A stretch of DNA of 64,000 nt, from positions 1 through 64,000 of the forward strand of contig NZ_MJLZ01000012.1 of assembly GCF_003666245.1 (NCBI RefSeq), in the 5' to 3' direction. Positions 1-9,357 of this stretch are shown piece by piece; the first letter of the stretch is position 1; the number at the start of each line of letters is the position of its first letter. The position numbers and the translations under genes are program-made. Under the pieces are notes generated by a model. It had not been told where the DNA came from, did no database searches, and was given only the letters and a program-made list of their open reading frames with translations. Source of the stretch: Brenneria alni (GTDB taxonomy: Bacteria > Pseudomonadota > Gammaproteobacteria > Enterobacterales > Enterobacteriaceae).

Positions 1-2
1 GA

Positions 3-206
3 TTTATTGAGCGATTTAATAAAACACTACGAACAGAAATACTTGACATGTATCTGTTCAGAACACTGTCAGAAGTCCGTGTGCTAACAGAAGACTGGCG
101 CGCAGAATACAACGAAGAACGTCCGCATAGCTCACTGGGTGATATGCCACCCGTTATCTATGCGCGGCAAAAACTGGCCGGAGATCCTCATTGGCGGTGG
201 TACTAA
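3..206 (+). mobile_element. 3' end of an IS3-family transposase (OrfB, integrase core)
   Basis: The frame opens at the window edge and ends with TAA at 204-206. It reads as the C-terminal end of an IS3-family DDE transposase: the segment around the last catalytic glutamate (IERFNKTLRTEILDMYLF), then the typical W-x-x-EYNEERPHSSLG stretch and a short basic tail. The style is that of the IS407/IS1400 branch. Upstream DNA is outside the window, so the element may be intact there. Its right terminal repeat probably lies just after the stop, near 210-225, but the left end is needed to define it. It has cut off the 5' end of the next gene. Confidence 0.85.
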
Positions 207-207
207 A

Positions 208-615
208 AATCGGAGGGACTACACTGTGACTGTTTTTGCCGCAGACGGTGTAATTAAAGATGGCACCTATAAGGCGGAAACCATCAATTTTGATGATCAT
301 GGATGGAAACCTTTCTTAGAGCTGACGTATAAAGAGGGGAAAATTACCGCCGTAAAATTTGATTATACTAGCGAGAAAGACGGCCATCTGAAAACATCAG
401 ACGAAGAATACGGTAAAAAAATGGCCGCCGTGGCAGGCACCTCGCCAGATATCTATACGGTAAAACTGTCTCAGAGTCTGTTGGAAAAACAAACCATCGA
501 GGGTATCGATGGCGTAACGGGCGCAACACACTCAACGGATGACTTTAAAATACTTGCCAGTGCGGCAATGGAAAATGCAAAAGCAGGTAATACAGAGACA
601 GCAAAAATCGAATAA
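208..615 (+). pseudogene. 5'-truncated FMN-binding domain protein
   Basis: The readable frame matches FMN-binding domain proteins: a repeated 'DGxY' strand pair (VIKDGTYKAE, then DDHGWKPFLELTYKEGKI) and, near the end, the motif DGVTGAT. In this family the threonine of that motif carries FMN covalently, attached by ApbE. Relatives begin with a signal or lipoprotein leader of about 25-30 residues. Here the leader is missing and the frame instead runs back into the IS3 end, where the first ATG (139) belongs to IS DNA. Without a leader the product could not reach the periplasm to be flavinylated, so I call it a pseudogene. The flavin-binding part itself shows no damage. Confidence 0.75.
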
Positions 616-647
616 ATCTTGTCGTGCAAAGCAGCGGCAACATGCAA

Positions 648-678
648 TTATCCTGTACAGTACCGGGGTACAGGATAA
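648..678 (+). terminator. Inverted repeat after the FMN-binding remnant
   Basis: A perfect 11-bp inverted repeat (TTATCCTGTAC / GTACAGGATAA) with a 9-nt loop sits between two convergent genes, the FMN-binding remnant and yebO. It is AT-flanked and may act in both directions. Confidence 0.55.
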
Positions 679-708
679 TCTGCTTTACTTGTTATTTTTT
701 GACCGTCA

Positions 709-978
709 TTAACGCTCAGGAATGACGTTTTTGAAGTCAAGTGCAACATCCCGCACCTGTAAATCATCGGCATTTTCATTTGCATGTTGTGGTACTAACA
801 TTTTCAGCAGATCCAACTGTCGCCGTTGTTGTTCGACAATCTCCTGCAACAATTTGATTTGCTCATTCGCTCTGACGCTCGCCCGGTTGATAAAAAACCA
901 GACCAGTGCAACCAGAAGCGTAACGACGACGACAAAAATCATTTCTACTCTGTCCACACCTATTCCACTCATAACCAT
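709..978 (-). CDS. yebO: YebO family small membrane protein
   Basis: An 89-residue protein. A single membrane segment (residues about 13-31, IFVVVVTLLVALVWFFINR) is followed by a charged coiled-coil-like stretch (EQIKLLQEIVEQQRRQLDLLKML). The WFFINRAS...NEQI core is close to E. coli YebO, and the position near kdgR agrees with E. coli. Its function is not established. Several ATGs are possible (residues 1, 3, 13); none has a strong ribosome-binding site, so the start is uncertain. In E. coli mgrB lies between yebO and this side of kdgR; I could not find an MgrB reading frame here. Confidence 0.75.
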   Translation of the reverse strand: MVMSGIGVDRVEMIFVVVVTLLVALVWFFINRASVRANEQIKLLQEIVEQQRRQLDLLKMLVPQHANENADDLQVRDVALDFKNVIPER

Positions 979-1363
979 CTGCCAGACAACAACCCACGGA
1001 TCTCCATCTTAGCACCAAGCCAACGGTAAGTTCGATACTCTGTATTGATACCCGAAACCCGGCCTCACCATCTTTCTGCATGTTTGCGTAGACAATATGA
1101 CAGCCCGCCATAAAAAAGCCTGAGGTTGCTGACAAAGTAGCCTGTAAGCCTGAGATACACGGGCCTGGCGTACCGAGGGGCCATTATGGGACACATCCTT
1201 GTGTCCCACCCTGCGGGTCAGCATAAATGCTGTTCAAATTTTGCTCCCGGCAAATTTGTCGGCGGCTTACGCCGCTACGACCCCTCAGCACGCTCTCCCT
1301 AATAATGAGCTTTGTCAACAGTCTGGCCTGTCACAAGGACTGGTTTATAAAAATATTCTCAGA
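979..1363. repeat. Non-coding interval yebO-kdgR with repeat-like hairpins
   Basis: No convincing gene in 385 bases. The stretch 1188-1208 forms a hairpin (GGGACAC ATCCTTG GTGTCCC, partly overlapping in the loop). It is followed by GC-rich palindromes (GGCGGCTTACGCCGC near 1261-1275) and an AT-rich block around 1230-1260 (TTTGCTCCCGGCAAA). This texture is what dispersed intergenic repeats of enterobacteria look like. Only one copy is in the window, so repeat status is inferred. Confidence 0.35.
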
Positions 1364-2155
1364 TCAAAATGGGTAAGCGTGATAGCCCATTTGCTCAGAG
1401 ATGTTTCTGGCTGCGGTATGTAACATTCGAACATAGCCGAGTTTGTTTTCCTCAGAAAAGCGAACGGTTGGGAATGAAATGCTTAAACCGGCAATCACCA
1501 CCCCAAAACGATCAAAAACCGGAACAGCGATACAACGTAACCCCTCTTCCTGTTCTTCATTATCTTCGCCGTATCCTTGTTCACGCACCAAATCCAACTG
1601 TGTCAGCAGATCTTCAGGGGTACAAAGAGTATTCAGGGTGCTACGCGTAAATTCAACGCCAGAGAGGATGTCTTTTACTTCCGCGCTATCGCGCCATGCC
1701 AGCAGCACTTTGCCAATAGCCGTACTATACAATGGGTTACGCCGGCCAATACGAGAATACATACGCAGGTTATACATCGAATCGATCTTGTGGATGTAAA
1801 CGATGCTGTCTTCATCCAGTGCGCCGAGGTGTATGGTTTCCCGCGTGAGGGAAGAAAGTTCCCGCATTTGTATATCTGCGCTACGGATTAAATCGACGTT
1901 TTGCAATGCTTTCGCACCGAGTTCAAATAATTTCAGCGTCAGTGAATATTTCTCTGATTCACCTTCCTGCGCCACATAGCCCAGGGATTTCATCGTCTGC
2001 AAAAAACGGTACACGGTACTCTTAGACATCATCACACGCTGAGAGAGTTCGGTAATACCGATTTCACGCTCTTCACCTAATGCCTGCAAAATACCAAAAA
2101 CCTTTAAAACGGACGATACGGAATCGGGCTGTTTATCTAAATCTGCAATAGCCAT
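1364..2155 (-). CDS. kdgR: KdgR, IclR-family repressor of pectin catabolism
   Basis: A 263-residue IclR-type regulator. The N-terminal winged helix-turn-helix (residues about 15-75; ITELSQRVMMSKSTVYRFLQT) precedes an IclR effector domain (about 90-255). Length and sequence match KdgR of Erwinia, Dickeya and E. coli. The family member represses pectinase and 2-keto-3-deoxygluconate genes and is released by KDG. It sits beside the ogl remnant, itself a classical KdgR target, and a KdgR-type palindrome is present upstream of that remnant. The regulator looks intact although this local target has decayed. Confidence 0.96.
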   Translation of the reverse strand: MAIADLDKQPDSVSSVLKVFGILQALGEEREIGITELSQRVMMSKSTVYRFLQTMKSLGYVAQEGESEKYSLTLKLFELGAKALQNVDLIRSADIQMRELSSLTRETIHLGALDEDSIVYIHKIDSMYNLRMYSRIGRRNPLYSTAIGKVLLAWRDSAEVKDILSGVEFTRSTLNTLCTPEDLLTQLDLVREQGYGEDNEEQEEGLRCIAVPVFDRFGVVIAGLSISFPTVRFSEENKLGYVRMLHTAARNISEQMGYHAYPF

Positions 2156-2344
2156 TTTTGTGGTTACCCTACTCAGTTTTCTTGTTTTAAAAAAAATAGA
2201 ACAATGGTTTTAGTATAAAGGGAACACTTTAATTATGGCAATGGAACAACGATGATAATTAAGTAATGTTGGTCAATATCAGGCTGGAAATTTTACTAAT
2301 GAATATGTAAGTAAATTTATCGCAATAAACCGCGATATGGATAG

Positions 2345-2935
2345 CCCCACGGTTTATTGCATAAGATAAATTGGGTGCCCCAGCCATTGATTTTCCTGAA
2401 GGATAATTCCCGCTTTGCCGGTTGCCAGATCGACACGGATCAAGCGGCAACAAGGATTAGTGAAGTAAAACGCCTGGAATTTTTCCAGTCAGTCAAGGGT
2501 TTCCAATCTTCTTTCTTAAATTTTAGTGCAGTCGGAGTTCGCCACCCAGGTGCCATAGCCCACCCAGTCATCAGGAACCTGATAAATCGTTTTTTCTTCC
2601 AGCGTTTCCAGATCGACACGCATCAGGTTACGTACATTTTTCACGTAATACAGCGCATCGTCATTTGGAGACAAGAAACCGCCAAAGGTATTATCGCCCT
2701 CTCTTTCGGTTAACTGCATGGCCGCCTGAGTTGTCAGATCCAGCAGATAATAGTTCCATGAGCCATCAAAAGCCCCACCAAACAGCAACTTACTTCCATC
2801 ATTACTGAAGCATTTCTGATAAAAGTAATTGCGGTGGCAGATGATATCGGGCGGGGTTAAACGCACAACTTCGGTGCCGGTTGCTGAATCCTGGTAGGTA
2901 TGAAACGTCAGGGGAAACGTGTTGCCTTTAGCCAT
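2345..2935 (-). pseudogene. ogl: Oligogalacturonate lyase, degraded remnant
   Basis: The start is the ATG at 2935 (MAKGNTFPLTFHTYQ), preceded by AAGGAA; an upstream in-frame extension to 3049 is not expected in the family. About 140 residues match Ogl closely, up to TWVANSDCTKI, where a stop follows at 2516-2518. Beyond it the homology continues in other frames (KKEDWKPLTDWKK, then FTNPCCRLIRVDL and ENQWLGHPIY), showing a small deletion and at least one further single-base loss. It stops near 2345, so roughly the last half of the usual 388 residues is gone. Ogl cleaves unsaturated digalacturonate in the cytoplasm; this copy cannot. Confidence 0.9.
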
Positions 2936-3083
2936 CCGTAATTCCTTAGAATTTATCATGAAAAGTTTGACGCCACGCGAACAGAGACAATGACACTTAT
3001 CATTGCGACCACTATAACCGGCGATCGCCTGGAACTGCGACGATCCCATCTCACATGATAACGTCGATTACATCATTATTATA

Positions 3084-3100
3084 GAAACATTGTTTCATTT
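3084..3100 (-). promoter_or_regulatory. KdgR-box-like palindrome upstream of ogl remnant
   Basis: A perfect palindrome GAAACA-T-TGTTTC (3084-3096), extended by ATTT, lies about 150 bases upstream of the ogl start. It fits the KdgR operator consensus built on GAAAC/GTTTC half-sites. A second GAAACATT half-site follows at about 3126. The operator has outlived the gene it controlled. Confidence 0.65.
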
Positions 3101-3222
3101 TTACGTGATCGCGGTTTTATTTTAGGAAACATTCCCTGCGTTTTGATCAAACGTTTCAGATTGAATAAGATTTTTACGGTGGTGAAAAGCGGCAAAGGGA
3201 TACTTGTGGCGAGCACAGAAAC

Positions 3223-3250
3223 AACAAAGGCCCATTTGCGGGCCTTTGTT
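3223..3250 (-). terminator. Terminator of htpX
   Basis: An 11-bp stem (AACAAAGGCCC / GGGCCTTTGTT) with a 6-nt loop lies 19 bases beyond the htpX stop on the minus strand. It is a typical intrinsic terminator hairpin. Confidence 0.75.
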
Positions 3251-3268
3251 GGAAAACGATCGAAACGG

Positions 3269-4150
3269 TTATTTCAGGTAAGTACCTGAGCGCAGGGCTT
3301 CAATTCGTTTATCTAACGGCGGGTGCGACATAAACAGCTCGCTGAACGACTTGGATTTACCATTGATACAAAACGCCAGCATACTGCTCTCTTCCTGTGG
3401 TTCATAACTGGTTTTCAGCCGTTGTAGCGCAGCAATCATTTTTTCACGCCCCACCAGTTTCGCTGAACCGGCATCCGCATGAAATTCACGATAGCGGGAG
3501 AACCACATGGTAATAATACTGGCAAGAATACCAAACACCAGCTCCAGTACCGTTGCAACGGCAAAATAGACTAACGGATTACCGCTGCTTCCCTCTCCCT
3601 CATCCCGATTACCGGATAGAAAACCAGAAGCGACCTGTGCAATTAAGCGGGAAATGAAGATAACAAAGGTATTCACAATACCCTGGATCAACGTCATGGT
3701 GACCATATCACCATTAGCAACATGGGTGATTTCATGAGCGATAACCGCTTCTGCTTCATCACGACTCATGTTTTGCAACAGCCCGGTACTGACGGCGACC
3801 AACGACGCATCACGCCGTGCTCCGGTCGCAAACGCGTTAATATCAGGGGCATGGTAAATCGCAACCTGAGGCATTGCGATACCCGCCTGCTGAGACTGCG
3901 AACGGACAGTGTCCAGCAACCAACGTTCTGTTTCATTACGTGGTTGTTCAATCACTTCACCACCGACAGATCGTAATGCCATCCATTTAGACATCAGCAG
4001 TGAAACAAACGCACCACCAAAGCCAAACAGCCCAGCCATAATCATTAAACCCTGGACACTGCTGGATTGGATTCCGGTCAAGCTGAGTACCAACCCGAAA
4101 ACCAACATCACCGCCAGGTTGGTGATTAGGAAAAGCGCAATACGCATCAT
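3269..4150 (-). CDS. htpX: HtpX, inner-membrane zinc metalloprotease
   Basis: The start is set at 4150 ([16 protein letters not shown]), giving 293 residues, the same as E. coli; the longer frame to 4225 adds an unrelated cysteine-rich leader. It is an M48 protease: two N-terminal membrane helices, the zinc-binding HEITH (in [16 protein letters not shown]), two further hydrophobic segments, and the third ligand region [13 protein letters not shown]. HtpX works with FtsH in quality control of membrane proteins and is usually induced by Cpx envelope stress. It is transcribed alone and ends in a clear terminator. Confidence 0.97.
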   Translation of the reverse strand: MMRIALFLITNLAVMLVFGLVLSLTGIQSSSVQGLMIMAGLFGFGGAFVSLLMSKWMALRSVGGEVIEQPRNETERWLLDTVRSQSQQAGIAMPQVAIYHAPDINAFATGARRDASLVAVSTGLLQNMSRDEAEAVIAHEITHVANGDMVTMTLIQGIVNTFVIFISRLIAQVASGFLSGNRDEGEGSSGNPLVYFAVATVLELVFGILASIITMWFSRYREFHADAGSAKLVGREKMIAALQRLKTSYEPQEESSMLAFCINGKSKSFSELFMSHPPLDKRIEALRSGTYLK

Positions 4151-4433
4151 AGAAGTCTGATTTCCTCTCGCAGAAAAATAAAGTTTGCAACACTCACATC
4201 GTATGGGCTGCGGTAGCATTTTCAAGTATTCTTAACTTTTCAGTTACTAAATCCACATAACTTTACATTTTATAAGGAGAAAGATTAATTATTAATGGGG
4301 GCAAACGGTCGGGTTTTTACTGGAAACACGGCGATGTTGTCACTAAAATAAAAAGTGATCGTACCCGCATAAGCCGTGTCAGAGTCGAAATACCCAGGCG
4401 AGAGATTGGACACTGTATAAGCAGATCAATGTG

Positions 4434-6665
4434 TTATTGTTTAACAGAAAATTTTCTTAATTTTAGCAGTTGCGTGAAATTCTTAGCTGGCATGGGATGT
4501 CCAAATAAATATCCCTGAGCCTCTTCACAGCCTTCACTTCTCAGCAGTTCACACTGAGCCACTGTTTCGACACCTTCTGCAATAACCTCTAACCCAAAAC
4601 TTTTCCCAAGATAGAGTATTGCCCGGACAATAGCCGCATCCGAAAGTGACTCACACATGGTGCGAACAAAAGTTTGATCAATCTTAAGGCGCGTTACCGG
4701 ATAGTTTTTTAGCATACTGAGCGAGGCATAACCGGTACCGTAATCATCAAACGCAATACCAATACCTGCATCCCGCAGTTCATTTAGCGGCTGCAACATA
4801 TTTTCGTCATAGCGCAGGATAATATTTTCAGTAATTTCCAACTCCAGCGAACTTGGCTGCAAACCGGTCTGCGCCAGTACTTCCGCTATCTTCTGCGCCA
4901 GCATACCTGAGCGAAACTGGGCACTAAACAGATTAATGCTGATACGGAAGTTTTCAGCACCGGAATGACACCATTTAGCCGCCTGCTCACAGGCTGTTTG
5001 TACAATCCAGTCACCGATACATTCAGACCACGTGCCATATTCCAGCGCAGCAAGAAAGGCAGCCGGGCCGAGCAAACCTTTTTGGGGATGGCGCCAACGA
5101 AGCAGCGCTTCCGCCCCAACGATCTCGTTATTCGACAGGTTGACCTGGGGTTGATAAAACACTTCAAACTCATGTTGCTCATAAGCACGTGCAAACTCTA
5201 GCTGAAAGGCATGTTTTGCCTGAAAAACCTCTCGTAGCTCTTGAGTAAAAAAGCGATGGCAATTGCGGCCTTCAGCCTTTGCCTGATACAGCGCAAGATC
5301 TGCGCTGGTCAACAGCTCCTGTGCGGTAATGCCGTGGGCGGGGTAAATCACCGTACCAGCGCTGGCGCTGATATTGACCTGGTGATCGTCAATAATCATG
5401 GTCTGAGAAATTTCATGGATAATCTGCTCGGCAATGTTGGTGGCCACTTTCGGGTCATCCAGTCCTGGGAATAATAATGCGAACTCATCTCCGCCCATGC
5501 GGGCTACCAGATCGCCAGAACGTACGTTAGCCTGCAATTTTTTTGCTACGTTAACCAGAATATCATCACCGCTGGCGTGTCCCAGGCTGTCGTTAACATC
5601 CTTAAAACCATCCAGATCGACCATCATTACGCAAACCGCCGCTTCATTCTTCAACGCCAGCACCAGATTTGACGTCATTAATGTACGGTTAGCCAGACCA
5701 GTAAGCGGATCCATGTGCGCCAATAAAAATAACCGCTCTTCATTACGGCGGCGCTCAGTAATATCACGCAGGATAGCGCCATAACTCACATTTTCGTTAT
5801 CCCCCCACATCGATATGGATAACTCGACAGGGATCAAACTACCACTTTTGTTTCGAACACTTAATTCCAGCGTTACGCCTTTAACCAGCGCGTCTCTATC
5901 TGCAATTAAATTATTTAGCTGAGGAATAAAAGAGTCAGGAACGAGGGTAATGATACTCTGCCCGAGAATTTCGTGACCCGCGTATTCCAGCATCTTCTGT
6001 GCCGAGGCATTAAAGAAAGTAATAATGCCTTCGTTATCAAAACACATGATGGTATCGGGCGAGGTATTAGCAATATTTTCAAAACGCGACTGGCTCGCGT
6101 TTCGCGCCAAATTAAGGCGCCGAATTTCCAGTTTATCCATAACCAGCACGGCCAGATCATGCAGATTTTGTTTGTCTCTGATGCTGAGAGCAGGCCGGGG
6201 CTTAAGATCGATAATGCAAAGCGCACCAATAGCATGGCCAGATGGCGCTCTTAATGGAATGCCTGCATAAAAACGGAGATAAGGCGCACCCGTCACCAAT
6301 GGGTTATCTTTAAAATTTGGATCTTTACGTGCGTCGGAAACGACCATAATTCTCTTTTTCAGAATCGCATGGGTACAGAAAGCCATATCGATTGGCGTCT
6401 CACTAAAGGAAACGCCAATACTCGCCGCAAGTAACTGTCGTTCCGATTCCAATATTGATACCAACACAATAGGTACATTAAAAACATTTGCCGCCAGATT
6501 AACCAGATTATTAAGACCAGGATCAAATAGTGCGTTCTTAATGCCATACTCATGGAGTGCAGCAAGACGCTTGACTTCATCTTTACCTATCGGAGCACGG
6601 CTCATAGGTCCCCCTTCAATATCCGTCGTTTTAGTTTTCAGATTAAAACGTAAGCTTTTAGGCAT
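4434..6665 (-). CDS. GAF-PAS-GGDEF-EAL cyclic-di-GMP protein
   Basis: A soluble 743-residue signalling protein. Order: GAF (about 45-180; no membrane segment), PAS (about 195-310), GGDEF (about 315-470) and EAL (about 490-740). The diguanylate cyclase signature GGDEF is intact at 391-395, with an RxxD product-inhibition site (RSGD, 382-385) exactly five residues upstream. The phosphodiesterase side has the EALLRW start, DDYGTGYASL and EGVET motifs. Both catalytic halves therefore look competent, so the net activity cannot be read from sequence. It probably adjusts c-di-GMP in response to a small ligand in the GAF or PAS domain. A second ATG at residue 21 (6605) is a possible alternative start. 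Confidence 0.9.
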   Translation of the reverse strand: MPKSLRFNLKTKTTDIEGGPMSRAPIGKDEVKRLAALHEYGIKNALFDPGLNNLVNLAANVFNVPIVLVSILESERQLLAASIGVSFSETPIDMAFCTHAILKKRIMVVSDARKDPNFKDNPLVTGAPYLRFYAGIPLRAPSGHAIGALCIIDLKPRPALSIRDKQNLHDLAVLVMDKLEIRRLNLARNASQSRFENIANTSPDTIMCFDNEGIITFFNASAQKMLEYAGHEILGQSIITLVPDSFIPQLNNLIADRDALVKGVTLELSVRNKSGSLIPVELSISMWGDNENVSYGAILRDITERRRNEERLFLLAHMDPLTGLANRTLMTSNLVLALKNEAAVCVMMVDLDGFKDVNDSLGHASGDDILVNVAKKLQANVRSGDLVARMGGDEFALLFPGLDDPKVATNIAEQIIHEISQTMIIDDHQVNISASAGTVIYPAHGITAQELLTSADLALYQAKAEGRNCHRFFTQELREVFQAKHAFQLEFARAYEQHEFEVFYQPQVNLSNNEIVGAEALLRWRHPQKGLLGPAAFLAALEYGTWSECIGDWIVQTACEQAAKWCHSGAENFRISINLFSAQFRSGMLAQKIAEVLAQTGLQPSSLELEITENIILRYDENMLQPLNELRDAGIGIAFDDYGTGYASLSMLKNYPVTRLKIDQTFVRTMCESLSDAAIVRAILYLGKSFGLEVIAEGVETVAQCELLRSEGCEEAQGYLFGHPMPAKNFTQLLKLRKFSVKQ

Positions 6666-7071
6666 AAATCTAATTAATTATAACGGTACGGGATAGATAC
6701 GTTCAGTAAGCCAATGTTAAGACGTACAAGAAGTGAGTTGTACATTCAATACCGAAGTAACGAGGTTCTATAAACTATTATGGCAAAGGATCTTGAGTCC
6801 ATCATCCTTCAGCATGCGAAATAGTGACAAAAGAAATTATTAACATTCCATATTGATTTCACAAACAATAATGCACTGTCTTGTCAAAAGATGTATGCTG
6901 GCAATGTTAAAATTTCGTTAGTGTGACATTAATTTTCGTTTACGAAAAAGAAAAAGCACTGCTGATTCGGGTATCAGTTCAACCGGGAAACAGCGTCTTA
7001 CATCATCACCATGTGGAAATATTTTACCTCAAGAAGTCCCGGTGTGTTTCCACCTACGCAGGAGAAAGAGC
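6666..7071. other. Divergent intergenic region, EAL protein / aldehyde dehydrogenase
   Basis: About 400 AT-rich bases between divergently transcribed genes; it must hold both promoters. I see no RNA gene or clear operator. The short frame at 6923-7111 overlaps the aldehyde dehydrogenase start and does not look coding. Confidence 0.4.
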
Positions 7072-8463
7072 ATGGCATACGCCACGACAAACCCTTATAC
7101 AGGGGAATTGATAAAAACCTTTCCTGATGCAACGAACGCTGAAGTGTCATCAGCTATAGAACACGCTCATGCAACCTTCCTCACATGGAAAAACACATCG
7201 TTTGCCGACCGAAGCATCATTATGCAGCGTGCTGCCGATTTGCTGCGTAAAAACAGTGACAGCCATGCAAAGCTATTAACGCTGGAAATGGGTAAACTGG
7301 TTGGCGAAGCGAAAGCGGAAGTAGAATTATCCGCCCAGATTTTTGAATATTATGCAAAATACGCAGAATCACTACTTGCACCGGAAAAACTTCCGGTTGC
7401 CGATCCTGCGGAAGGTGAAGCGGTGATATACCATGATCCACTTGGCGTTCTGTTGGCTATTGAACCGTGGAATTTTCCTTATTATCAAATTGCCCGTATT
7501 ATCGCCCCGCAGTTGTCCGCCGGTAATACTATCCTTCTGAAACATGCCTCAAACGTTCCGCAGAGTGCCGCACTGTTTGAACGTCTGATGCGTGAAGCCG
7601 GTCTGCCGGAAGGTGCTTTTAAAAACCTGTACGCCACACGATCTCAGATTGAACTCATCCTGAATGATCCTCGCGTTCACGGCGTTGCGCTTACAGGTTC
7701 TGAAGATGCCGGAGCGCTCGTTGCCCAGCAAGCTGCTAAGGCACTCAAAAAATCCACACTTGAACTTGGCGGAGCAGATGCATTTATTGTACTGGCCGAT
7801 GCCGAGATGGAAAAAACTGCCAAATGGGCAGTATTCGGACGTCACTGGAACGGCGGGCAAGTGTGTGTTTCATCTAAACGAATGATCATTGTCGATGAAG
7901 TTTACGATGACTTCCTCAAACGGTATACCGATGGTGTAGCGGCATTACGCGCAGGCGACCCGATGTACCCGGATACTACGCTTGCCCCGCTTTCTTCACA
8001 GAAAGCAGCGGATGAAGTGAAAGAGAAAATTAAGTTTGCCGTGGCTCATGGCGCCACCGCGACGGAAGTTGGCCCCAAAGTCCCTGAAAAAGGGGCATTT
8101 GTACAGCCGACCATTCTTACCAACATTTCACCGGACAACCCAGCCTATTCAATGGAGTTTTTCGGGCCGGTATCCATGCTTTTCCGGGCTAAAGATGAGG
8201 CCGATGCGATCCGCATTGCCAATGACTCGCCTTTCGGCTTAGGCGGTTCCGTCTTCACACAGGATACCAAGCGTGGAGCGGAAGTGGCGAAAAAAGTATC
8301 AACCGGTATGGTGTTTGTTAACCACCCGACAATGGTTAAAGCCGACCTCCCCTTTGGCGGTATCCGCCGCTCAGGGTATGGACGTGAATTAATTGGATTA
8401 GGTATCAAAGAATTTGTTAACCACAAACTGGTTAACATTGTTGATATTGACGCTGAATTCTGA
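7072..8463 (+). CDS. NAD(P)-dependent aldehyde (succinate-semialdehyde type) dehydrogenase
   Basis: The start is at 7072 (MAYATTNPYTGELIKTF), nine bases after AGGAGAAAG, giving 463 residues. The aldehyde dehydrogenase fold is complete: the N-terminal PWNFPYY loop, the general base in LELGGADAF, the nucleophile in NGGQVCVSSKR, and the C-terminal EFFGPV and SGYGRELG-like motifs. The length and the 'GADAF' form of the glutamate motif are those of the YneI/Sad branch, which oxidises succinate semialdehyde to succinate. Substrate is inferred. It stands alone, with no GABA transaminase or transporter beside it. Confidence 0.9.
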   Translation: MAYATTNPYTGELIKTFPDATNAEVSSAIEHAHATFLTWKNTSFADRSIIMQRAADLLRKNSDSHAKLLTLEMGKLVGEAKAEVELSAQIFEYYAKYAESLLAPEKLPVADPAEGEAVIYHDPLGVLLAIEPWNFPYYQIARIIAPQLSAGNTILLKHASNVPQSAALFERLMREAGLPEGAFKNLYATRSQIELILNDPRVHGVALTGSEDAGALVAQQAAKALKKSTLELGGADAFIVLADAEMEKTAKWAVFGRHWNGGQVCVSSKRMIIVDEVYDDFLKRYTDGVAALRAGDPMYPDTTLAPLSSQKAADEVKEKIKFAVAHGATATEVGPKVPEKGAFVQPTILTNISPDNPAYSMEFFGPVSMLFRAKDEADAIRIANDSPFGLGGSVFTQDTKRGAEVAKKVSTGMVFVNHPTMVKADLPFGGIRRSGYGRELIGLGIKEFVNHKLVNIVDIDAEF

Positions 8464-8539
8464 TCACTTGGTTTCCTGACATAATGACCTGTAGGCGATT
8501 TTTCCTTTGCGAAAACTCAAAATACAGGTCTTTATTTAA

Positions 8540-8650
8540 CAGCATATTTTTATAAGTTTTGATGCCGACGGTAATCTTATTGACGGAAAAATCAAAGAGT
8601 TAATATCACAGCAAATGTCAGCATTGACGAACACCATCAATAAAGCATAA
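8540..8650 (+). pseudogene. C-terminal scrap of an NADPH-dependent FMN reductase-like gene
   Basis: A frame of about 36 codons ending in TAA at 8648-8650 reads FDADGNLIDGKIKELISQQ and on to the stop. This resembles the last helix of small NAD(P)H-dependent FMN/quinone reductases, which typically end 'FD..GNLTDE.TRE.L...M'. An in-frame stop at 8537-8539 closes it upstream and no other part of the fold is present. I read it as a deletion remnant; the match is short and from memory. Confidence 0.4.
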
Positions 8651-8739
8651 TTGTGGCTCCACCACCTTAAAAACAAGATAAATGGTTAGCATCTGCCATA
8701 TCTGTGACGCCAGTTAACTATACTGACCATTTATAAATA

Positions 8740-8997
8740 TTAAGCCGGGAAATAGGTAATCGAATGCTCAGGCGTATCATTTTTGGCATTGATGATTAAA
8801 TCCCAATCACCGGTATAAGGAACCGTTAAATAAACCTCATCCTCAGCGCTTACGCTAATAGTGCCTTGTATAACGGTTTTATTCTCAGAGTTGGTCTTCT
8901 GTGAGCCATTAACCATCTGAAGCTCAAATGTGTTAGGGCATCGAACAATTACCGTATCACCGCCAAAAAGACTCAAACACGTGCGAATTACAGACAT
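8740..8997 (-). CDS. Small protein, possibly DUF1883-related
   Basis: The start is set at 8997 (MSVIRTCLSLFGGDTV), eight bases after a strong GGAGG; the frame to 9042 lacks such a site. This gives 85 residues. The body is beta-rich (GDTVIVRC, then a polar N/S-rich turn, TISVSAEDEVYLTVPYTGDWDLIINA). The closing 'vPytGdWdliI' strand recalls the DUF1883 domain, sometimes found fused to TIR domains. The resemblance is weak and the function unknown. It lies alone in an accessory patch of low-GC DNA between the aldehyde dehydrogenase and icd. Confidence 0.55.
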   Translation of the reverse strand: MSVIRTCLSLFGGDTVIVRCPNTFELQMVNGSQKTNSENKTVIQGTISVSAEDEVYLTVPYTGDWDLIINAKNDTPEHSITYFPA

Positions 8998-9357
8998 ACA
9001 TCCTCCGCGGCACACCACTATAAATATGCCTCTATGAAACAATTCTATGGTTCATTTCCCACAATGGGATTTTCATAAGAACAAAATGTATACCGGCAGA
9101 TTGTGATTTAGATCAACTTAATCTCACGTTTTTTTGCAAATTGCCGCTGGAATAAGATGAAAGTATGGGGAGCATGGTTTTATTAGGCTCTTTAATACTG
9201 CTAAAAAGTCTCCTTACCACCTAATAAACAATGAAAAATCGTAATTTTGCAGAATAAAATATGGCAAAAGTCAGGGAAGAATATTTTTTATCAATTATGA
9301 TACCGGACTCATCATAGATGACATATCACATGGCGATCCTCTGTCTATACTTCAGAT
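8998..9357. other. Intergenic, no gene seen
   Basis: About 360 AT-rich bases between divergent small genes. No RNA gene, repeat or recognisable operator could be supported. Confidence 0.4.

Noticed and set aside
863-1224. Two overlapping minus-strand frames upstream of yebO (863-1135 and 1009-1224)
   Set aside because: They overlap each other and yebO, have improbable composition (many C, W, R, Q) and no ribosome-binding site. They look like chance frames in non-coding DNA.
6923-7111. 62-codon frame before the aldehyde dehydrogenase
   Set aside because: It overlaps the start of a well-supported gene in another frame and resembles no protein.
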